NCBI RefSeq assembly: GCF_002259755.1
Contig: NZ_MWWY01000021.1
Coordinates: 90,096 to 154,095 of the forward strand
Length of the DNA stretch: 64,000 nt
Source: Bifidobacterium hapali
GTDB taxonomy: Bacteria > Actinomycetota > Actinomycetes > Actinomycetales > Bifidobacteriaceae
Direction of reading: 5' to 3'
Shown: in pieces, positions 17,105 through 26,857 of the stretch
Position numbering within the stretch: the stretch's first letter is position 1
Layout: every line of letters begins with the position of its first letter
The notes under the pieces: model-generated
Database searches by the model: none
Told to the model about the DNA's origin: nothing
The model's input: only the letters and a program-made list of their open reading frames with translations
Translations under genes and position numbers: made by a program

Positions 17105-18748
17105 ATGGCAGCATTTAGTTCTTTAACAGACCGTCTCTCAAATGCGTTTAAGCATTTGAAGAGCAAAGGCAAACTTTCTGAGGCTGATATCGACGGCACA
17201 ATCCGCGAAATCCGCCGTGCACTGCTTGACGCCGATGTGGCGCTTGAAGTCGTGCGCTCGTTCACTGCTCGCGTACGTGAGCGTGCGCTGGGCACTGAAG
17301 TATCCGAAGCGTTGAACCCAGCGCAGCAGGTCGTCAAAATCGTCAACGACGAGTTGACCGACATTCTCGGCGCCGGTGTTGATCGTCCGCTTAACTTTGC
17401 GAAGAATCCGCCGACGATCATCATGCTCGCCGGCTTGCAGGGCGCTGGTAAAACCACGCTCGCCGGCAAGCTCGGCTATTGGCTGAAGGACGCCGGTCAT
17501 ACGCCGCTCTTGGTTGCAGCTGATTTGCAGCGTCCGAACGCCGTCACGCAGCTGCAAGTCGTGGGCGAACGCGCTGGCGTGCCCGTGTACGCACCGGAAA
17601 AAGGCGTGCAGTCTGACGGTGGCGACGCAGTATCCGCTCCGGGCCAGACCAGTGGCGACCCGGTAAAAGTGGCGCGCGATTCGATCGCGTTTGCTAAGCA
17701 GAAGCTGTACGACACGGTGATTATCGATACCGCTGGTCGTCTCGGCGTAGATGAAGAGCTCATGAAGCAGGCGCGCGATATTCGCGATGCCGTTCAGCCG
17801 AATGAAATTCTGTTCGTGATCGATGCGATGATCGGTCAGGATGCGGTCAAGACCGCGCAAGCGTTCGATGAAGGCGTTGATTTCACTGGCGTCGTGCTTT
17901 CAAAGCTCGATGGTGATGCGCGTGGTGGTGCGGCTCTGTCGGTGGCGAGCGTGACTGGCAAGCCGATTCTGTTCGCCTCGAACGGCGAAGGCTTGAAGGA
18001 TTTCGAGGTTTTCCACCCGGATCGTATGGCCTCGCGTATTCTCGATATGGGCGATATTCTGACCCTGATCGAGCAAGCCCAAAAACAGTTCGATGAAGAT
18101 AAAGCTCGTGAAGCGGCCGCGAAGATGGCTGAGGGCGAGTTCGGTCTTGATGATTTTCTTGAGCAGTTGCAGCAGGTTCGTAAACTTGGTTCGATGAAGT
18201 CACTACTCGGGATGATTCCGGGTATGGCTGCTCATCGCAAAGAGCTAGAACAGTTTGACGAACGTGAAATCGACCGTACTGAAGCGATTATTCGTTCGAT
18301 GACACCAGCCGAGCGTCGCAACCCGAAGATTATCGACGGTTCTCGTCGCGCACGTATCGCCTATGGTTCAGGTAACACTGTTTCCGCAGTAAACGCATTA
18401 CTGCAGCGCTTTGATCAGGCTGCGAAGATGATGAAGCGCATGTCCAGCAAGGCTGGCATGGGTGGCGTACCTGGCTTCGGCGGTCCTGCTATGGGCGGCG
18501 GTAAGAAGAACGGTAAGAAGAGCAAGAAGAAGTTCAAGTCCGGTAACCCGATGAAGCGTGAGGCTGAAGAAAAAGCATTGCGCGATAAGCTCGCTGGCAA
18601 GTCGTCTAGCGGCACGTCGGGCGGTTCGGCGTTCGCCAAGAAGCCACAGAATCCGGCACTTCCAGCCGGCTTGCAGCAGGCTCTTGATGCAAACGGTGGC
18701 GAATTGCCCCCGAACTTCGGCGGCGGACTGAGCGGTCTTCTCGGCTGA
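17105..18748 (+). CDS. ffh: Signal recognition particle GTPase Ffh
   Basis: Binds signal sequences and 4.5S RNA and targets nascent membrane proteins through FtsY. The 547-residue protein has the N domain, the G domain with GLQGAGKTT at about residues 108-116, DTAGRLGVD and the SKLDGDARGG block, and a methionine-rich M domain, then a lysine- and glycine-rich tail of about 80 residues. Start chosen at the ATG opening MAAFSSLTDRL, the usual SRP54 beginning; an in-frame start 20 codons upstream has no family match. It heads the ffh-rpsP-rimM-trmD region. Confidence 0.96.
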   Translation: MAAFSSLTDRLSNAFKHLKSKGKLSEADIDGTIREIRRALLDADVALEVVRSFTARVRERALGTEVSEALNPAQQVVKIVNDELTDILGAGVDRPLNFAKNPPTIIMLAGLQGAGKTTLAGKLGYWLKDAGHTPLLVAADLQRPNAVTQLQVVGERAGVPVYAPEKGVQSDGGDAVSAPGQTSGDPVKVARDSIAFAKQKLYDTVIIDTAGRLGVDEELMKQARDIRDAVQPNEILFVIDAMIGQDAVKTAQAFDEGVDFTGVVLSKLDGDARGGAALSVASVTGKPILFASNGEGLKDFEVFHPDRMASRILDMGDILTLIEQAQKQFDEDKAREAAAKMAEGEFGLDDFLEQLQQVRKLGSMKSLLGMIPGMAAHRKELEQFDEREIDRTEAIIRSMTPAERRNPKIIDGSRRARIAYGSGNTVSAVNALLQRFDQAAKMMKRMSSKAGMGGVPGFGGPAMGGGKKNGKKSKKKFKSGNPMKREAEEKALRDKLAGKSSSGTSGGSAFAKKPQNPALPAGLQQALDANGGELPPNFGGGLSGLLG

Positions 18749-18754
18749 GTACGT

Positions 18755-19882
18755 ATGTTTTGGTTCTTATGGACTGTCGTGCTCGTATGCGCACTGTGGG
18801 CCGCGCTGAGCTTACTACCAGCAGGCGCGGACGCGCATATGCCGTTACCATATCTCATCGCGTTAGTACCGCTTTTATGGGTGCCTACGATTGCCGTCGC
18901 TGTGACGGCAATCGTCATGCGCGAATGGGGACTCTTATGCGGTGCGATTGCAGCTGGCCTGTTATCGCAGATGCATGAGGCTGGATACTGGACTAATTAT
19001 TCGCTGAATCGTAGTATTTTGCAGCTGGTGCAGCGCTCGTCAACGCCAAGCAAAACGCCAGCTCATCGTCAGCCGACTACTGCTGAACTACTTGCAACCA
19101 TCCGTGAAACACGTCGTGAAACAGATATTACGGCGCGTGAAACAGCCAACGACGTACTATCCGAACGCACCTCAGCAGCCGCAACTATCAACGTGATGAC
19201 ACTTAACTGTCGTTACGGTCGCGCGGATGCCAAGTCTATCGTTGCGATGGTATTGAGTCGCAATATCACTGTGCTCGCACTGCAAGAGCTCACCCACGAA
19301 CTCGTGCAAGACCTCAACGATAACGGACTTGATCTCCTGCTGCCCTATCATCAACTCGGCGAAGATCGCAGTGACCAAGACAACGGCGGTTTTAACGGTA
19401 TCTGGATTCGCGTCGATCCTCAATCAAGCGAACAATCTTCCGTGTCGATTGACGCAGCAGACGTACCGTCTATCACGATTCCTGTTGACGCGACGCGAGA
19501 TATTACGTTTGCGTCCGCACATCCGAAGTCACCGATGCGCGGCACACATGCGTGGTCTGCTGGCATTATGGGACTTAAGGATCTGGCTGCTGTTCAGAGC
19601 AACGCTGAGCATGGCAATCGTGATATCACGGTCATACTCGGTGATCTCAACTCCAGCATGGCGCATCCAAGTTTCCGAGCGTTATTAAAGTCCGGTTTTA
19701 TTGATGCGAACATCAGTGTCAGTCAAGGTGCGCAGCGCACGTTCCCCAGCTGGTTGCCGTGGCCGCGCATTGTCCTCGATCATGTGATCGCCACTACGGG
19801 TGTTACGTTCACTGACGTCAAGTCAACCGTGATCGAACACACTGATCATCTCGCACTCACCGCCACGCTCACGATTCGCTGA
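18755..19882 (+). CDS. Endonuclease/exonuclease/phosphatase-family membrane protein
   Basis: A 375-residue protein with two or three N-terminal membrane helices (about residues 2-75) and a C-terminal domain of the EEP (DNase I-like) superfamily. The catalytic framework is visible in order: VMTLNCRYG (Asn), LALQELT (Glu), SAHPKSP (His), ILGDLNSS (Asp-Asn), and the closing LDHVI and HTDHLA (Asp-His). Proteins of this type are extracytoplasmic nucleases or phosphodiesterases acting on nucleic acid, lipid head groups or sphingomyelin; the substrate is not evident. The start is six bases after ffh, suggesting co-transcription. Confidence 0.87.
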   Translation: MFWFLWTVVLVCALWAALSLLPAGADAHMPLPYLIALVPLLWVPTIAVAVTAIVMREWGLLCGAIAAGLLSQMHEAGYWTNYSLNRSILQLVQRSSTPSKTPAHRQPTTAELLATIRETRRETDITARETANDVLSERTSAAATINVMTLNCRYGRADAKSIVAMVLSRNITVLALQELTHELVQDLNDNGLDLLLPYHQLGEDRSDQDNGGFNGIWIRVDPQSSEQSSVSIDAADVPSITIPVDATRDITFASAHPKSPMRGTHAWSAGIMGLKDLAAVQSNAEHGNRDITVILGDLNSSMAHPSFRALLKSGFIDANISVSQGAQRTFPSWLPWPRIVLDHVIATTGVTFTDVKSTVIEHTDHLALTATLTIR

Positions 19883-20049
19883 ATACACAGCGTGTCGCGC
19901 GATCTACCCCTGTGCGCTATAATAGCCCGGTTATTCACGATGGACGGTGCCCTCTACTCCCGGCTGTCGTGAGGAACACGTGGGCTCGGCGAGCTGCGCC
20001 CCACAATGCAAACCGAAACCACACCCCGAGTATTACAAGGAGAGCCATT

Positions 20050-20505
20050 TTGGCAACCAAGATTCGTCTGAAGCGCATGGGTAAGAAGTTCTACGCGTTC
20101 TACCGCGTAGTCATCATGGATTCGCGCACCAAGCGCGATGGCCGTGCCATCGAAGAGATCGGTACGTACAACCCGAACACCCAGCCTTCGACCATCGACA
20201 TTAAGTCTGACCGCGCTCAGTACTGGCTCGGCGTTGGCGCCCAGCCGACCGAGCAGGTGCTGAACCTGCTCAAGATCACCGGTGACTGGCAGAAGTTCAA
20301 GGGTCTTGACGGTGCTGAAGGCACCCTGAAGACCGCTGCTGCTGGCCCGGATGCCGCTGCTCGCGTTGCAGCCGTTGAGAACGAAGCTCAGAAGCTGAAG
20401 GCTGCTAAGTCTGAGGCTGCTGCAAAGGCTAAGGCTGAGGCCGAAGCTGCTGCCGCTGCTGAAGAAGCGCCGGCTGCCGCTGCTGAGGAAGCGCAGGCTG
20501 AGTGA
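20050..20505 (+). CDS. rpsP: Small ribosomal subunit protein bS16
   Basis: Ribosomal protein of the 30S body. The conserved core ([19 protein letters not shown], then [22 protein letters not shown]) fills the first 85 residues; a tail of about 60 residues is almost all Ala, Glu and Lys, an extension common in actinobacterial S16. The start is a TTG behind AAGGAGAG; no ATG fits, since the first in-frame ATG falls inside the core. Total 151 residues. It begins the rpsP-khpA-rimM cluster. Confidence 0.95.
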   Translation: MATKIRLKRMGKKFYAFYRVVIMDSRTKRDGRAIEEIGTYNPNTQPSTIDIKSDRAQYWLGVGAQPTEQVLNLLKITGDWQKFKGLDGAEGTLKTAAAGPDAAARVAAVENEAQKLKAAKSEAAAKAKAEAEAAAAAEEAPAAAAEEAQAE

Positions 20506-20507
20506 TT

Positions 20508-20741
20508 ATGCTCGCACAGGCTGTGGAACACCTTATTAAGAACATCGTCGATTTTCCTGACGATGTCTCGGTTAAGTCCCATGAGAATCCGCGCGGCGAA
20601 CTTCTTCGCGTGCGTGTGAATCCTGAGGATATTGGCCGCGTGATCGGTCGCAACGGCCGGACCGCGAATGCGATTCGTACCGTGATTCAGGCGTTGTCTG
20701 ATCACAAGGTGCGCGTTGACATTATGGACGTGCGCAGGTGA
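20508..20741 (+). CDS. khpA: KH-domain RNA-binding protein KhpA
   Basis: A 77-residue single KH domain with the RNA-binding GxxG loop (GRVIGRNGRTANAIRTVIQ, about residues 43-61). It is the usual gene between rpsP and rimM in Gram-positive bacteria, where KhpA works with KhpB in RNA binding and cell-envelope growth. It starts two bases after the rpsP stop, and its own stop overlaps the rimM start (GTGA), so the three are translationally coupled. Confidence 0.95.
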   Translation: MLAQAVEHLIKNIVDFPDDVSVKSHENPRGELLRVRVNPEDIGRVIGRNGRTANAIRTVIQALSDHKVRVDIMDVRR

Positions 20742-21370
20742 ACCCCGACGTGGTGCGTGAACAACACTCCGATGACCCTCAGCAGCTTGACCTGCTGAGG
20801 GTCTGTCGTATCGGACGCGCTCAGGGGCTCAAAGGCGAAGTGAACGTCTACAGCTTTACGGACGAACCGGAATACCGGTTCGCTCCCGGTTCCGTACTGT
20901 ACTCACGCGATGGCGAAACTGAGTACATTGTGGAACGTTCCCGTTCTGTCAAAGCTCGTTGGATTCTCAAGCTTGAAGGCATCGATACGCGCGACGATTC
21001 AGAAGCGCTTAACGGTATCGAATTGTTCGGCGAGGCTGATGACCCGGATGAGATGCTTGAGGATGATGCGTGGTATCCGAAGGATCTGATCGGCTTGGAA
21101 GTTCGTTTGGCTGAGCATAACGGACTCGGACTGCCGGATGGTCAGGTCGTGGGCACTGTCGTGGACGTGCTTGACGGATTCCAATCGTTACTGAAAGTAC
21201 GGCTTGAGCATCCTGTGCGCGATGCTGCCACTGGCGAAGTGACTGAGTCTTCTGCGCTGGTGCCATTCGTGGATGAGATTGTGCCCGATATTGATCTCGA
21301 TGAGCAGTATCTGACCATCGATCCGCCGGGCGGTCTGATTCCAGGACTAGCTCAAGGTTCGGAATCCTAA
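20738..21370 (+). CDS. rimM: Ribosome maturation factor RimM
   Basis: Assists assembly of the 30S head and binds S19. The 210-residue protein has the N-terminal beta-barrel with RIGRAQGLKGEVNV, the middle YPKDLIGLEV and the PRC-barrel end LVPFVDEIVPDIDLDEQYLTIDPPGGL (given here as a region at about residues 168-194). It begins with GTG overlapping khpA by four bases. trmD, usually its next neighbour, is displaced by two ABC exporter genes. Confidence 0.94.
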   Translation: MNPDVVREQHSDDPQQLDLLRVCRIGRAQGLKGEVNVYSFTDEPEYRFAPGSVLYSRDGETEYIVERSRSVKARWILKLEGIDTRDDSEALNGIELFGEADDPDEMLEDDAWYPKDLIGLEVRLAEHNGLGLPDGQVVGTVVDVLDGFQSLLKVRLEHPVRDAATGEVTESSALVPFVDEIVPDIDLDEQYLTIDPPGGLIPGLAQGSES

Positions 21371-21432
21371 TTAGCATATCTCGGCTCGCACAGCACAGGG
21401 TATAGTATCGTCTTACCTAACGGGAGGCGATC

Positions 21433-23238
21433 ATGCGACTCATATTCCATTATGTCCGGCGGCACTGGGTTATGGCACTCACTGCCGCCGGATTTTTGCT
21501 TATCGAAACGATTGGCGATCTTCTACAGCCGACCTTGATGTCGATGATCGTCGATCAAGGCGTGGTCCATGCGGATGTTGGCGTGGTATTGCGTTGGGGT
21601 GCACTCATGCTCGCTGTCGCCCTCATTGGCGCAGGTGCGGCTGCTATGCGCAATATTTACGCGTCGCGCGCCTCGCAGCTTATCGGCCGTGATATTCGAT
21701 CCGACACTTATCGCAAAGTCATGGCACTCGGATTCGACACAGTAGACCGACTCCAACCTGGCGCGATTATTACGCGCATCACAAATGATGTGGTGCAAAT
21801 CCAAAATTTTGCACAGGGACTTATGCGCATTATGCTCAAAGCTCCCATCACCTGTGTGGGCGCAATCGCACTGATTATCATTCAAATTCCTGAGCAGACG
21901 CCGACCGTAGCAGTCATTTTGATCATCGCCGCGCTGCTGATCTGGGCGAATATGCACTTGAGTTTCCCTCGATTCCTACGTGTGCAGCGCGCGCTCGACC
22001 GACTCGGTATCGTCAGTCGTGAGTTCTTGCGTTCAATTCGCGTTGTCAAAGCGTTCGTGATGGAACACGCCGAACGTGCTCGATTTGGTGCGGCAGCACG
22101 CGGATTCGCAGATGCGAATGTCTCTGCAACACGCGTCAACGCTACGTTCGGTCCGCTGATTAACTTGAGTGTCAATATGGGCATTGTCGCCATGTTGTGG
22201 TTGTCACGATCGCAGCATGCGGCACAGATCGGCGCGCTTATGGCGTCCATGAACTATATGACGCAAGTCTTGTTCGCGCTGAATCGCGTGTCGATGATCG
22301 TCAATTCAGCCACGCGAGCGAGCGCATCGGCCGCGCGCATCAAAGAAATATTCGACTGTCCAAACGAGTTCGCATCCGCAACATCTTCCCACGAGTCCGA
22401 CTCGAAAGATCGCAATGATGTGATGTTGCCGACGTCATCATCTGCTGTCACCTTGCACAACGTGACGTTCACGTACGAACAGTCCGCAGTTCCAGCTTTG
22501 CGTGACATAACGTTCACGATGGCGCGCGGCGCAACGCTCGGTATCATCGGACCAACTGGCTCCGGTAAATCAACGCTCGTATCGTTGATCGCGCGACTGT
22601 ACGATCCACAGTCTGGCACGGTTATGATCAACGGACGAAACGCACGCGAATGGGATGTGGATGAGCTGCGCGCGCAGATCGCGCTTGTTTCGCAGCAGCC
22701 GGTATTGTTTACCGGTACGATTCGGTCGAATTTGCAGTGGGGTGATCCGCAAGCGGACGCCGAACGTATTCGCCGCGCGGCTCATCTCGCGTGTGCCGAC
22801 GAGTTTATCGAGACCTTGCCCGGCGGCTATGATGCGCGCGTGGGCCAGGGAGGCGTGAACTTGTCAGGTGGGCAAAAGCAGCGCATTAATCTTGCTCGCG
22901 CACTGGTACGCAACCCACACATTCTTATTCTCGACGATTGCACGAGCGCGCTTGATGCGGTTACTGAGCACGAGGTGCTTGCGAATTTGCGTTCGCTGAC
23001 CGCTGCAAGTCCGAACGCAACTTCTACTTCGACGGCTGCTGCGGCACCGGCTCAGCCAAACCACTTGAGCGTCATTATTATTTCGCAACGTATCACTACC
23101 GTACGCACGGCCGATCGCATCATCGTCATGGATAACGGTCATATCGCCGGCATCGGCACGCACAACGAACTCATGCGCACATGCGAGCTCTGCCAAGCGA
23201 TCAGCGCGTCTCAGTTGGGAGGTGACCGGCATGAGTGA
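21433..23238 (+). CDS. ABC exporter half-transporter with a degenerate site
   Basis: A 601-residue fused membrane-ATPase subunit with six helices (about residues 13-300) and a C-terminal nucleotide-binding domain. Walker A is GPTGSGKST and the signature is LSGGQKQR, but Walker B ends LDDCTSALD, with Asp in place of the catalytic Glu, and the H-loop reads ISQR, with Gln in place of His. These are the marks of the catalytically weak partner in heterodimeric exporters such as TM287/TM288 and BmrCD. The second subunit starts inside its last codons. Ribosome site GGGAGG. Substrate unknown; probably lipid, peptide or drug. Confidence 0.93.
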   Translation: MRLIFHYVRRHWVMALTAAGFLLIETIGDLLQPTLMSMIVDQGVVHADVGVVLRWGALMLAVALIGAGAAAMRNIYASRASQLIGRDIRSDTYRKVMALGFDTVDRLQPGAIITRITNDVVQIQNFAQGLMRIMLKAPITCVGAIALIIIQIPEQTPTVAVILIIAALLIWANMHLSFPRFLRVQRALDRLGIVSREFLRSIRVVKAFVMEHAERARFGAAARGFADANVSATRVNATFGPLINLSVNMGIVAMLWLSRSQHAAQIGALMASMNYMTQVLFALNRVSMIVNSATRASASAARIKEIFDCPNEFASATSSHESDSKDRNDVMLPTSSSAVTLHNVTFTYEQSAVPALRDITFTMARGATLGIIGPTGSGKSTLVSLIARLYDPQSGTVMINGRNAREWDVDELRAQIALVSQQPVLFTGTIRSNLQWGDPQADAERIRRAAHLACADEFIETLPGGYDARVGQGGVNLSGGQKQRINLARALVRNPHILILDDCTSALDAVTEHEVLANLRSLTAASPNATSTSTAAAAPAQPNHLSVIIISQRITTVRTADRIIVMDNGHIAGIGTHNELMRTCELCQAISASQLGGDRHE

Positions 23239-25066
23239 CTCCCCCGCGCAATCGGCTGCACAACCTAGCGCAACGTTCGATCGCCGCGCAACCGGACCGC
23301 AGTTCGGCGGCGGCATGGCTCGCCGAGGCGCACCTGTCGTCAAACCGCACGACATGCACGGCACATTGCGCCGGCTGCTTGACGTCACGCGCGGTCACCG
23401 TCGTGGTCTCGGTCGCGTATTCGCACTTTCCGGGCTGGGCGCCGCCTCGTCGGTGCTCTCGCCGTTGCTCATCGGTATGGTCATCGACCATATTTCCGCT
23501 CGCACGTCAGTTGTATTCGTGCTCGCACTGCTCGCCGGACTGTATGTGGCCGATTGGCTGATTGATTTTGGCAAACAGTGGATGATGGCTGCGGTCGGCC
23601 AGCGTATCGTGCTGCATTTGCGGCTTTCGCTGTTCGAGGCGATGGAACGCTTGCCGTTGCGATTCTTTGACCGGCATCAGCATGGCGAGCTCATGAGCAG
23701 ACTCACGAACGACGTGGACAATATCAGCTCCACAATTTCTGACTCACTCGCACAACTTATGGTGTACGCGTTTACGATTGTCGGCACGCTCGTATGCATG
23801 CTCTGGCTGAGCGTGCCGCTGACGGCAGTGTCATTGGTTTCGGTGATGCTGGTGCTGCTACTCGCACGCACGGTAACACGACGCACGCGACCTCTGTTTG
23901 CGACGCAACAGCGCGTGCTCGGCGAGCTCGACGGGCATGTGGAGGAAACAGTTTCCGGCTTGGCGACGGTGAAATCATATGGTCAAGAGCAGGCGATGAT
24001 CGACGATTTCGAGCGGTTAAATGAGCGACTGTGCGTCACGGCGACGCGTGCGCAAACATGGTCGGGGTTTATGATGCCGCTGTCGAATGCGATCAATAAT
24101 TTCGGCTTTCTTCTCGTTGCCGTGGTCAGCGGCGTGATGGCGGCGCGCGGAGCTATTGGCATCGGCGTGGTGTCAAGTTTTCTGCTCTATGTACGGCAGT
24201 TCTCGCGTCCGTTCGTCGACATTGCGAATATTTACAACACGTTCCAGACTGCAGTGGCTGGTGCGGAACGCATGTTTCAGATCATGGACGAGGAACCGGA
24301 ACCTGCTGACCGAGCTGATGCCGTGTCGGTCGATCGTCCGAATGGCGAGATTGTATTCGATCATGTTTCGTTCGGATACGATCCCGATCACCCGGTGATT
24401 CACGATGTGTCATTGACGATTCCAGCCGGATCGCGCGTTGCGTTTGTTGGCCAGACCGGTTCCGGTAAAACAACGATGGTGAACCTCGTGACACGGTTCT
24501 ACGATCCAGATGCTGGACGAATTTTGCTCGATGGGCGAGATTTACGCGATTATCAGATGACCAGTTTGCGGCATGCATTTGGGAGCGTATTGCAAGAGCC
24601 ATCACTGTTTGAGGATACAGTTGCTGCGAATATTGCGTTCGGGCGGCCCGATGCAACACGCGATCAGATTCGTGATGCGGCGCGCGCAGCCGGCGCGGAT
24701 GGGTTTATCGAGCGACTTGAAAACGGGTATGATACCGTACTCACTGGTGGCGGCAGTGCACTCAGTCAGGGCGAACGACAACTGCTCACGATTGCGCGAG
24801 CACTGCTTGCTGACGCGCCCATCGTGATTCTTGACGAAGCGACAAGTGCGGTCGATACGGTGACCGAACAATCGATTCGTCGCGCGATGATTCGCATGAC
24901 ATCAGGTCGCACGAGTATCGTGATCGCACATCGACTCTCCACGATTCGCGATTCCGATCTCATCGTTGTGTTCTCGCACGGGCGGATTGTCGAACAGGGC
25001 ACGCACGAGTCGTTGATGGCCACAGGCGGCACCTACGCCCGCATGGTCGCCGATCAACGTGCGTAA
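23231..25066 (+). CDS. ABC exporter half-transporter with a consensus site
   Basis: A 611-residue partner of the preceding gene, overlapping it by eight bases (ATGAGTGA). After a hydrophilic N-terminal segment of about 50 residues come six membrane helices and an ATPase domain with Walker A GQTGSGKTT, Walker B ILDEATSAVD (catalytic Glu present) and H-loop IAHRLST. The signature motif is LSQGE rather than LSGGQ, a departure also typical of these heterodimers. Start placed at the ATG; a GTG three codons upstream is possible. The pair lies between rimM and trmD. Confidence 0.93.
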   Translation: MSDSPAQSAAQPSATFDRRATGPQFGGGMARRGAPVVKPHDMHGTLRRLLDVTRGHRRGLGRVFALSGLGAASSVLSPLLIGMVIDHISARTSVVFVLALLAGLYVADWLIDFGKQWMMAAVGQRIVLHLRLSLFEAMERLPLRFFDRHQHGELMSRLTNDVDNISSTISDSLAQLMVYAFTIVGTLVCMLWLSVPLTAVSLVSVMLVLLLARTVTRRTRPLFATQQRVLGELDGHVEETVSGLATVKSYGQEQAMIDDFERLNERLCVTATRAQTWSGFMMPLSNAINNFGFLLVAVVSGVMAARGAIGIGVVSSFLLYVRQFSRPFVDIANIYNTFQTAVAGAERMFQIMDEEPEPADRADAVSVDRPNGEIVFDHVSFGYDPDHPVIHDVSLTIPAGSRVAFVGQTGSGKTTMVNLVTRFYDPDAGRILLDGRDLRDYQMTSLRHAFGSVLQEPSLFEDTVAANIAFGRPDATRDQIRDAARAAGADGFIERLENGYDTVLTGGGSALSQGERQLLTIARALLADAPIVILDEATSAVDTVTEQSIRRAMIRMTSGRTSIVIAHRLSTIRDSDLIVVFSHGRIVEQGTHESLMATGGTYARMVADQRA

Positions 25067-25119
25067 CACCCCGCCGTCTCAGCGTCGTCGTGCCAGCCCT
25101 CACGCTAGGCTAGGAGTTC

Positions 25120-25956
25120 ATGAAGATCGACATCGTTTCTGTATTTCCCGAGTACTTCGACGTGCTGAACTTGAGTCTCTTCGGCAAAGCGCAAGCCAAG
25201 GGACTCGTCGAAGTGCACGCGCACAATCTACGCGACTGGACCCATGACGTGCATCATTCTGTGGACGACACCCCGGTTGGCGGGGGCGCCGGCATGGTGA
25301 TGAAACCTGAAGTATGGGCTGAATGCCTTGATGAGTTGCTGGGATTAGACAGCAGCACTTCGGAATCGACAACCGAAGTTGATGATGTATCCACAGATAG
25401 CACGGCCGCTCCTGTACTCATCTTTCCAAATCCATCTGCGCCGCTGTTCACGCAGCGCGACGCAACGGAACTATCCCATGCCGATCATCTGCTGTTTGGA
25501 TGCGGCCGTTACGAAGGCTACGATGCGCGCATTCCCGAGTATTATCGCGCGCAAGGTGTGGACGTGCGCGAGTATTCGATCGGCGATTATGTGCTCAACG
25601 GCGGCGAAGTTGCCGTATCCGTAATGCTGGAAGCGATTACACGTTTGCTGCCCGGTTTTATGGGTAACGCCGACTCCATCGTCGAAGAATCATATACCGG
25701 CGCCAATGCGCTGCTTGAACATCGGCAATATACGAAGCCGGCGCAGTGGCGCGGCATTAGCGTGCCCGACGTGCTGTTGTCTGGAGACCACGGCAAAGTT
25801 GACCGATTCCGCCGCGACGAAGCACTCGCACGAACGAACGAAATCCGCCCCGATCTTATCGAGCGACTGGATTGTGCATCACTTGACAAAGCTGACCGCA
25901 AAACTCTGATTGCCTTAGGTTGGGAGGTTTCAGGCCCCCACCCTCGGCGTCTCTAA
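25120..25956 (+). CDS. trmD: tRNA (guanine-N1-)-methyltransferase TrmD
   Basis: Methylates G37 of tRNAs and prevents frameshifting. The SPOUT fold with its knot is visible (PVGGGAGMVMKPEVW, GRYEGYDARI, YSIGDYVLNGGE). The 278-residue protein is a little longer than E. coli TrmD (255), because of a Ser/Thr/Asp/Glu-rich insertion of about 25 residues (about 74-98) after the first conserved block. It ends at a strong hairpin. Ribosome site AGGAGT. Confidence 0.95.
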   Translation: MKIDIVSVFPEYFDVLNLSLFGKAQAKGLVEVHAHNLRDWTHDVHHSVDDTPVGGGAGMVMKPEVWAECLDELLGLDSSTSESTTEVDDVSTDSTAAPVLIFPNPSAPLFTQRDATELSHADHLLFGCGRYEGYDARIPEYYRAQGVDVREYSIGDYVLNGGEVAVSVMLEAITRLLPGFMGNADSIVEESYTGANALLEHRQYTKPAQWRGISVPDVLLSGDHGKVDRFRRDEALARTNEIRPDLIERLDCASLDKADRKTLIALGWEVSGPHPRRL

Positions 25957-26013
25957 CTCGACATTATGGTTTGCGCTCCACACTGTTGCGCCACTCGAAA
26001 TGCCTAATACGCT

Positions 26014-26061
26014 AAGTTCACGCGATGGCATCATAACGTTACAATGCCATCGCGTGAACTT
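26014..26061. terminator. Bidirectional terminator between trmD and the nitroreductase gene
   Basis: Perfect 18-bp arms (AAGTTCACGCGATGGCAT and its complement) around a 12-base loop, between two convergent genes. The strong stem indicates termination in both directions. Confidence 0.8.
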
Positions 26062-26069
26062 TGACCTAT

Positions 26070-26672
26070 TTACAGACCAAAAACCTTGACGCGAGCGTCG
26101 GCCGGCTGCTTGTCAACCGGGCCGGCAGGCTGAGCGACCGTACCGAACGGCATCTGCGCCTGTAGCTTCCAGCTTGCCGGCAGACCGAACTCAGCAATAA
26201 CAGCCTCATCGATCAGCGGGTTGTAGTGCTGTAGCGACGCACCAAGACCCTTGTCTGCCAGTGCAGTCCACACGGCGAGCTGGAGCATGCCGGCAGCATC
26301 GCGTGCAAATCCCGGGAAGTTGGCGGCGTAGGCCGGAATGTTCTCCTGCAGGGACTTGGTCACGTCGGTATCGTCGTAGAACAGAACAGTGCCGTGGCCA
26401 GCAGCGAATGCGTTGATCTTGCCTTCGGTAGCCTTGAACTTCTCATCGTCATTGACAACCTTACGCAGGGTCTCCTTGACGATATCCCACAGCTTCTGGT
26501 TAGCATCACCGAACAGCACAACCGCGCGCTGCGGCTGCGAGTTGAATGCGCTCGGCACGGCTACGGTGACATCTTCAATCAGCTTGACGATTTCCTGATC
26601 GCTGATCGGCGATGCGCTAGTCAGTGCGTACTGCGAGCGACGGTTCTGCAGCTCCTCGACAAAGTTCGACAT
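26070..26672 (-). CDS. Nitroreductase-family oxidoreductase
   Basis: A 200-residue flavin-dependent oxidoreductase resembling the fungal-type FRM2/HBN1 branch: RRSQYAL near the N-terminus for FMN phosphate contact, AVPSAFNSQPQRAVVLFG for the FMN-binding segment, and GLGASLQHYNPLID in the second half. Such enzymes reduce nitro compounds or quinones using NAD(P)H. Start chosen at the ATG behind AAAGGA; in-frame codons upstream have no support. A palindrome at 26744-26770 lies in its promoter region. Confidence 0.9.
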   Translation of the reverse strand: MSNFVEELQNRRSQYALTSASPISDQEIVKLIEDVTVAVPSAFNSQPQRAVVLFGDANQKLWDIVKETLRKVVNDDEKFKATEGKINAFAAGHGTVLFYDDTDVTKSLQENIPAYAANFPGFARDAAGMLQLAVWTALADKGLGASLQHYNPLIDEAVIAEFGLPASWKLQAQMPFGTVAQPAGPVDKQPADARVKVFGL

Positions 26673-26743
26673 GATGATTCCTTTCATGCTGTGGAGACGA
26701 CGCCAACTTATATCGCGTGACATCAGTTCACCATATATTCATC

Positions 26744-26770
26744 TGATATATTTCGATCTGAGATATATCA
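26744..26770. promoter_or_regulatory. Dyad TGATATAT-N11-ATATATCA upstream of the nitroreductase gene
   Basis: Eight-bp perfect arms in an AT-rich stretch 72 bases upstream of the nitroreductase start. It could be an operator for a redox- or ligand-responsive regulator; no regulator gene is adjacent. Confidence 0.4.
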
Positions 26771-26857
26771 CTCGAATATCACGATACGAGATACGCACGA
26801 TACGCCACACCGATTTCGCGCTGAGAGGAATCAAATCGTCTACGCGCAAGCTCGCAA

